NCBI GenBank assembly: GCA_003665825.1
Contig: QPFY01000012.1
Coordinates: 868,001 to 932,000, forward strand
Source of the DNA: Microbotryum silenes-acaulis
Lineage: Eukaryota; Basidiomycota; Microbotryomycetes; Microbotryales; Microbotryaceae
DNA: 64,000 nucleotides
Direction of reading: 5' to 3'
Shown: one piece after another, positions 61,201 through 64,000 of the stretch
Layout: each line of letters starts with the position of its first letter
Position numbering within the stretch: the first letter of the stretch is position 1
The notes under the pieces: generated by a model
What the model was told of the DNA's origin: nothing
What the model saw: the letters and a program-made list of their open reading frames with translations, nothing else
Databases searched by the model: none
Position numbers and translations under genes: made by a program

Positions 61201-61425
61201 CCGCGCGGCCGAGCTGAAGCTAAATCGGCGGACAGGGGGGCGATTACCCCACATCAACCTCAACGATCCACCTCTCGGAAAACACCGAATACTTTGTCGA
61301 TCGAGCTCGGACAAAGTTCAGCAGATAGATTGAAATTTAAGGGTCACCCCAGCCTTGAGATCGCCGCGATCGGTACAGCAGTTGTTGCTCCAGCAGCCTT
61401 GTCCGACCGAGCTGGGGCGGCTCGC
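61201..61425. repeat. direct repeat B upstream of PIN-domain gene
   Basis: Second copy, 480 bp downstream of the first. It ends about 130 bp before the PIN-domain gene's start codon, so may include its promoter and leader. Confidence 0.7.
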
Positions 61426-61551
61426 TTTGAGCTCGGTCCCCTGCGAAGTCCGACTCGGAGCTAGGTCGACTCGATCGCCGCCAGGCCCGGCTTCACTCGA
61501 GATCCCCCAACTGTCCTCCACACTATCCTGCCGACCTTCCAACCAATCATC

Positions 61552-63300
61552 ATGGGGGTTACGTACGGCCCGCAGTACATCGATGCGAGCGTGGCCAAAG
61601 TGCCAGCAAGCAAGGTGGGGTCCTGCAAGACGGTCGGGCAGGCGATACGTTCGCTCGTCGAGCACGACGTCAATGGTGAGCTCTCTCTCGCAACCTTGAC
61701 CCATCACATCACGTCCGAGCCTTCCATTGCAAGTACTAGGTTAGATACTGACAACACGGTAATGACCTTGACTGTCCCCGTGTAATCTGCAGTGTTCATT
61801 TTCGATGCGGCAATGGCCTTTACCTACCTGTGGCCCTCGCCCTCGTCCCACCCCAACCCGCACGGCCAAGCACGCGAGTTCCTCTGCAAGATCCAGTCCC
61901 TGATCCATGATTGGACATCTCGAGACTCGCGATCCACCAAGTTCATTGTCTTTTTTGATCATCCCCGTTTCCGACCCGAGTTGAAAAGGGCCACGGTGGA
62001 GGGCCGTCTCAAGAAGAGAACGACGTCCGTCCTCCCCGCTTCGCCCATCCCCGTGATCTCGGAAGACGCGTTCAACAAGGCCTTCCCAACGTTTGAAGGA
62101 CAAGGTCGGAAGGTCGAGCTTGGCAAGATCGCTTCGAAAGGCGATGTATCGTTCGTCCTTGCCGCCCACGAGACGGACCCGATCATCGCGGCCGCGACCA
62201 AGTTTGGCTCGATCGGCGGTGTCGAGCTCGTCTCGGAACGTACCGCCCTCGTGAGCGGCGACAGCGATTATGCCATGCTCATATCAGCATCGACTGCGAA
62301 GTATCGGATCCTCCCTCGCAAGCAAGCGAACAGCAGACGATTCGAGTCTGTCGATATTCTTGACCTCGCCGCTCTCGACGCCGACTCGAAAGTGCTCGAC
62401 TCTGACGGCCGCTTCGTCCTCTCGTTCCTTTTCGGCAACGACTACTTTGGAGGGGTCAAGGGGTGGGGGTTCAAGGCATCAACCAAGGTGCCGATCGATA
62501 ACCCTCTGTTTCAACTGAACACCTTTCTCCGCGATTACGACCATGCTCACGGACGACTTGCCCGTGGGCCGCCAATCAACGCCCCGGCGCTCTCCACCGA
62601 CGACATTCGTGAACTCTGCGACCATATCCGGGCCGTTCGACAATTGTACTTGTTCGCATCCGATGCATTGTTCGACAAGAACGAACTCGTCGACGACCCC
62701 ACCGCCAACCTCAGCGCCGACGCCGCCCGTCGCGCGATCACCGCAGCTGGCGGCAGCAACGTCCGATTCAGCAAGGAGAAGCTCTTTGACAAAGTTGCCA
62801 AGATCGAACGTGTATCTCCCCTGCTGCCCTCCGCCTTCCCTCGCAACGCCAATCCCAAGCATGGAGGTCACCACAGCATCAGCGACACCAAAGCCAAGTT
62901 CGACACCAAGGTCGCGACACGGTGCGAGCACAACTTTGCACGGGAGAGCAAGAAACCCGCTCGAACGATGTCCGCCCCGTCATGCGCCGTCAAGGGAGAA
63001 GTTGCATACTCACCGCTCATGTTGGAGGGACCCGAGGATCCGCTTCGTCGAGAACCCGTCGTGTCGACTTCGAACAAGGCCAAGCAAAACGCGACGCCCG
63101 AGTCAGCGCCTCGGGTCGCCCGAACGGCACCAAAAGTCGCAGTCGACTCGTCCGAGGAGACGGCTCGAAGGGGTTGCCCCGGTGGATCGATCTATCGATA
63201 CCGAACCGTGACCACGCAACTCGACCGTGCCTTGAGGAACGATGTTGGGAGGCCGGCAGCCACGGATGCGCCACGAGGGGCCGTCAACATGGACGATTGA
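61552..63300 (+). CDS. XPG/FEN1-like PIN-domain protein
   Basis: A divergent relative of structure-specific nucleases; activity is not established. Exons 61552-61675 and 61793-63300 total 544 codons. The intron 61676-61792 joins VEHDVN to VFIFDAAMAF. Features: IDASVAK near the N-terminus, FIVFFDHPRFRPE and RLKKRT, SGDSDYAML (acidic PIN pair), and LFGNDYFGGVKGWGF, similar to the XPG GNDY/helix-hairpin segment. The canonical MGVxGLW start is replaced by MGVTYGPQYI. Acidic residues for metal binding appear present, but the full set cannot be verified by eye. The C-terminus (about 130 residues) is basic and Ser/Pro-rich. It sits beside repeats. It could be a non-catalytic or expanded-family member. 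Confidence 0.7.
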
Positions 63301-64000
63301 TCGGGTTGGTGGCTACGAGGATAGGTGCAGTCAGGTTATGGCATTCGTCAGTGTTCTCTTTTGCATATCAGATTAGCTTTTCGTACATACATTTGTGCAG
63401 ACACGCTCCAATTCGATCATGAGCCAAGCAGTACGCGGGCAGGATGAAGGGATCCATACCGCGGCGTGTTGGGTGCCGGTAGACCTGCGAAGGCTGCCGT
63501 CGTCTCGGCCGATGCACCCGAGGCAAGTGAACGGACAAGGATGTTATGACGAGTCGAGCCGAGACCTCTGCGTCGGCCGAGTCGAGATCCACGCAAAGCC
63601 GTCGCAGTTGGACCCAAAGCTCGCGAGGGATGGATGCCGAACGCGGTGGGTGCCGAACGCGCGGGTCCCGTGCTGCGAAACGTTGCGCGGACCGTTGGCC
63701 AAAACCCATGGAAGCGCGCGCGAGTTTCTTCCATCTCTTCCATTTCCGCTCCCGGATGCACATTTGCCATTACCAATTCGATGGCTGAGTTCCCGACGAT
63801 TAGGTTCCGTAAACCTTCGGCTCTAACAGAGCTTCAGGGATCTCCCAGAACGAGACCCTGGGATGATGCGTACACCCCAGGGACCGCGGTTTGCAGAACT
63901 GAATCTTACCTCGAGATAGGTCTCTACACCTTATTGGGACGGTGGGTGGGTGAAAAGGATTTCGCGAGTGTAGGCAATGTGCACTGCCGTTCTAGCGAAA
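63301..64000. other. right-edge stretch without a recognised gene
   Basis: Overlapping open frames on both strands, including minus-strand frames of about 120-130 codons, show no family. A gene could begin beyond the window edge. Confidence 0.4.

Larger units (their letters stand above)
59853..61551. other. repeat-rich non-coding stretch upstream of the PIN-domain gene
   Basis: Contains a short segment at about 60180-60245 resembling part of the ~500-bp repeat (gcgacc and aacgtcgcacga motifs followed by gactcacc). It also holds two diverged direct repeats at 60721-60940 and 61201-61425. No gene was recognised. Confidence 0.55.

Noticed and set aside
63368..63788. Overlapping open frames at right edge
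   Set aside because: Three or more frames are open at once with no family signal; probably compositional.

Overview
This window is nuclear DNA from a fungus. GC-rich genes carry many short introns (about 50-100 bp, GT..AG, CTAAC/CTAAT-type branch sites), and the proteins match fungal families. The gene set (myosin-motor class V chitin synthase, SWR1 subunit Swc2, striatin, GH105, membrane-anchored GH5_9 glucanase) suggests a basidiomycete, plausibly Pucciniomycotina. The exact lineage is an inference. Exon junctions were placed by eye; for nearly all genes the exon lengths sum to an exact codon multiple.

Layout. 0-6 kb: an unidentified protein, the splicing factor Spp2 and the rRNA helicase Rrp3. 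6-10.5 kb: a probable decaying quinate/shikimate locus. It holds a 3-dehydroshikimate dehydratase-like gene split by a 152-bp palindromic element, an unusual tRNA-like gene, and a quinate-permease-like transporter that lacks its N-terminal half. 11-24 kb: a disordered protein, a multi-pass membrane protein, a long-chain acyl-CoA synthetase, Swc2, a 90-residue membrane peptide and a secreted histidine phosphatase. 24-33 kb: a CaM-kinase, a PLAC8 protein and a striatin-like protein without WD40 repeats.

34-41 kb: a GH105 glycosidase gene is cut near its 3' end by a 5.2-kb Ty1/copia element on the minus strand, with LTRs, a 5-bp target duplication, a probable half-tRNA primer site and two in-frame stops in gag-pol. 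41-58.6 kb: mostly cell-surface and secretory genes: GH5_9 glucanase, SFT2 transport protein, an unidentified 196-residue protein, a 2052-residue class V chitin synthase and a membrane-anchored SGNH hydrolase. 58.6-64 kb: a repeat-rich stretch with a second, inverted copy of a ~500-bp repeat found at 33.6 kb, diverged direct repeats, and an XPG/FEN1-like PIN-domain gene.

The intact genes are housekeeping or cell-wall functions. Three catabolic genes (dehydratase, permease, GH105) are broken by insertion or truncation, which suggests relaxed selection on quinate and pectin breakdown. No CRISPR, rRNA or bacterial-type operon was seen.
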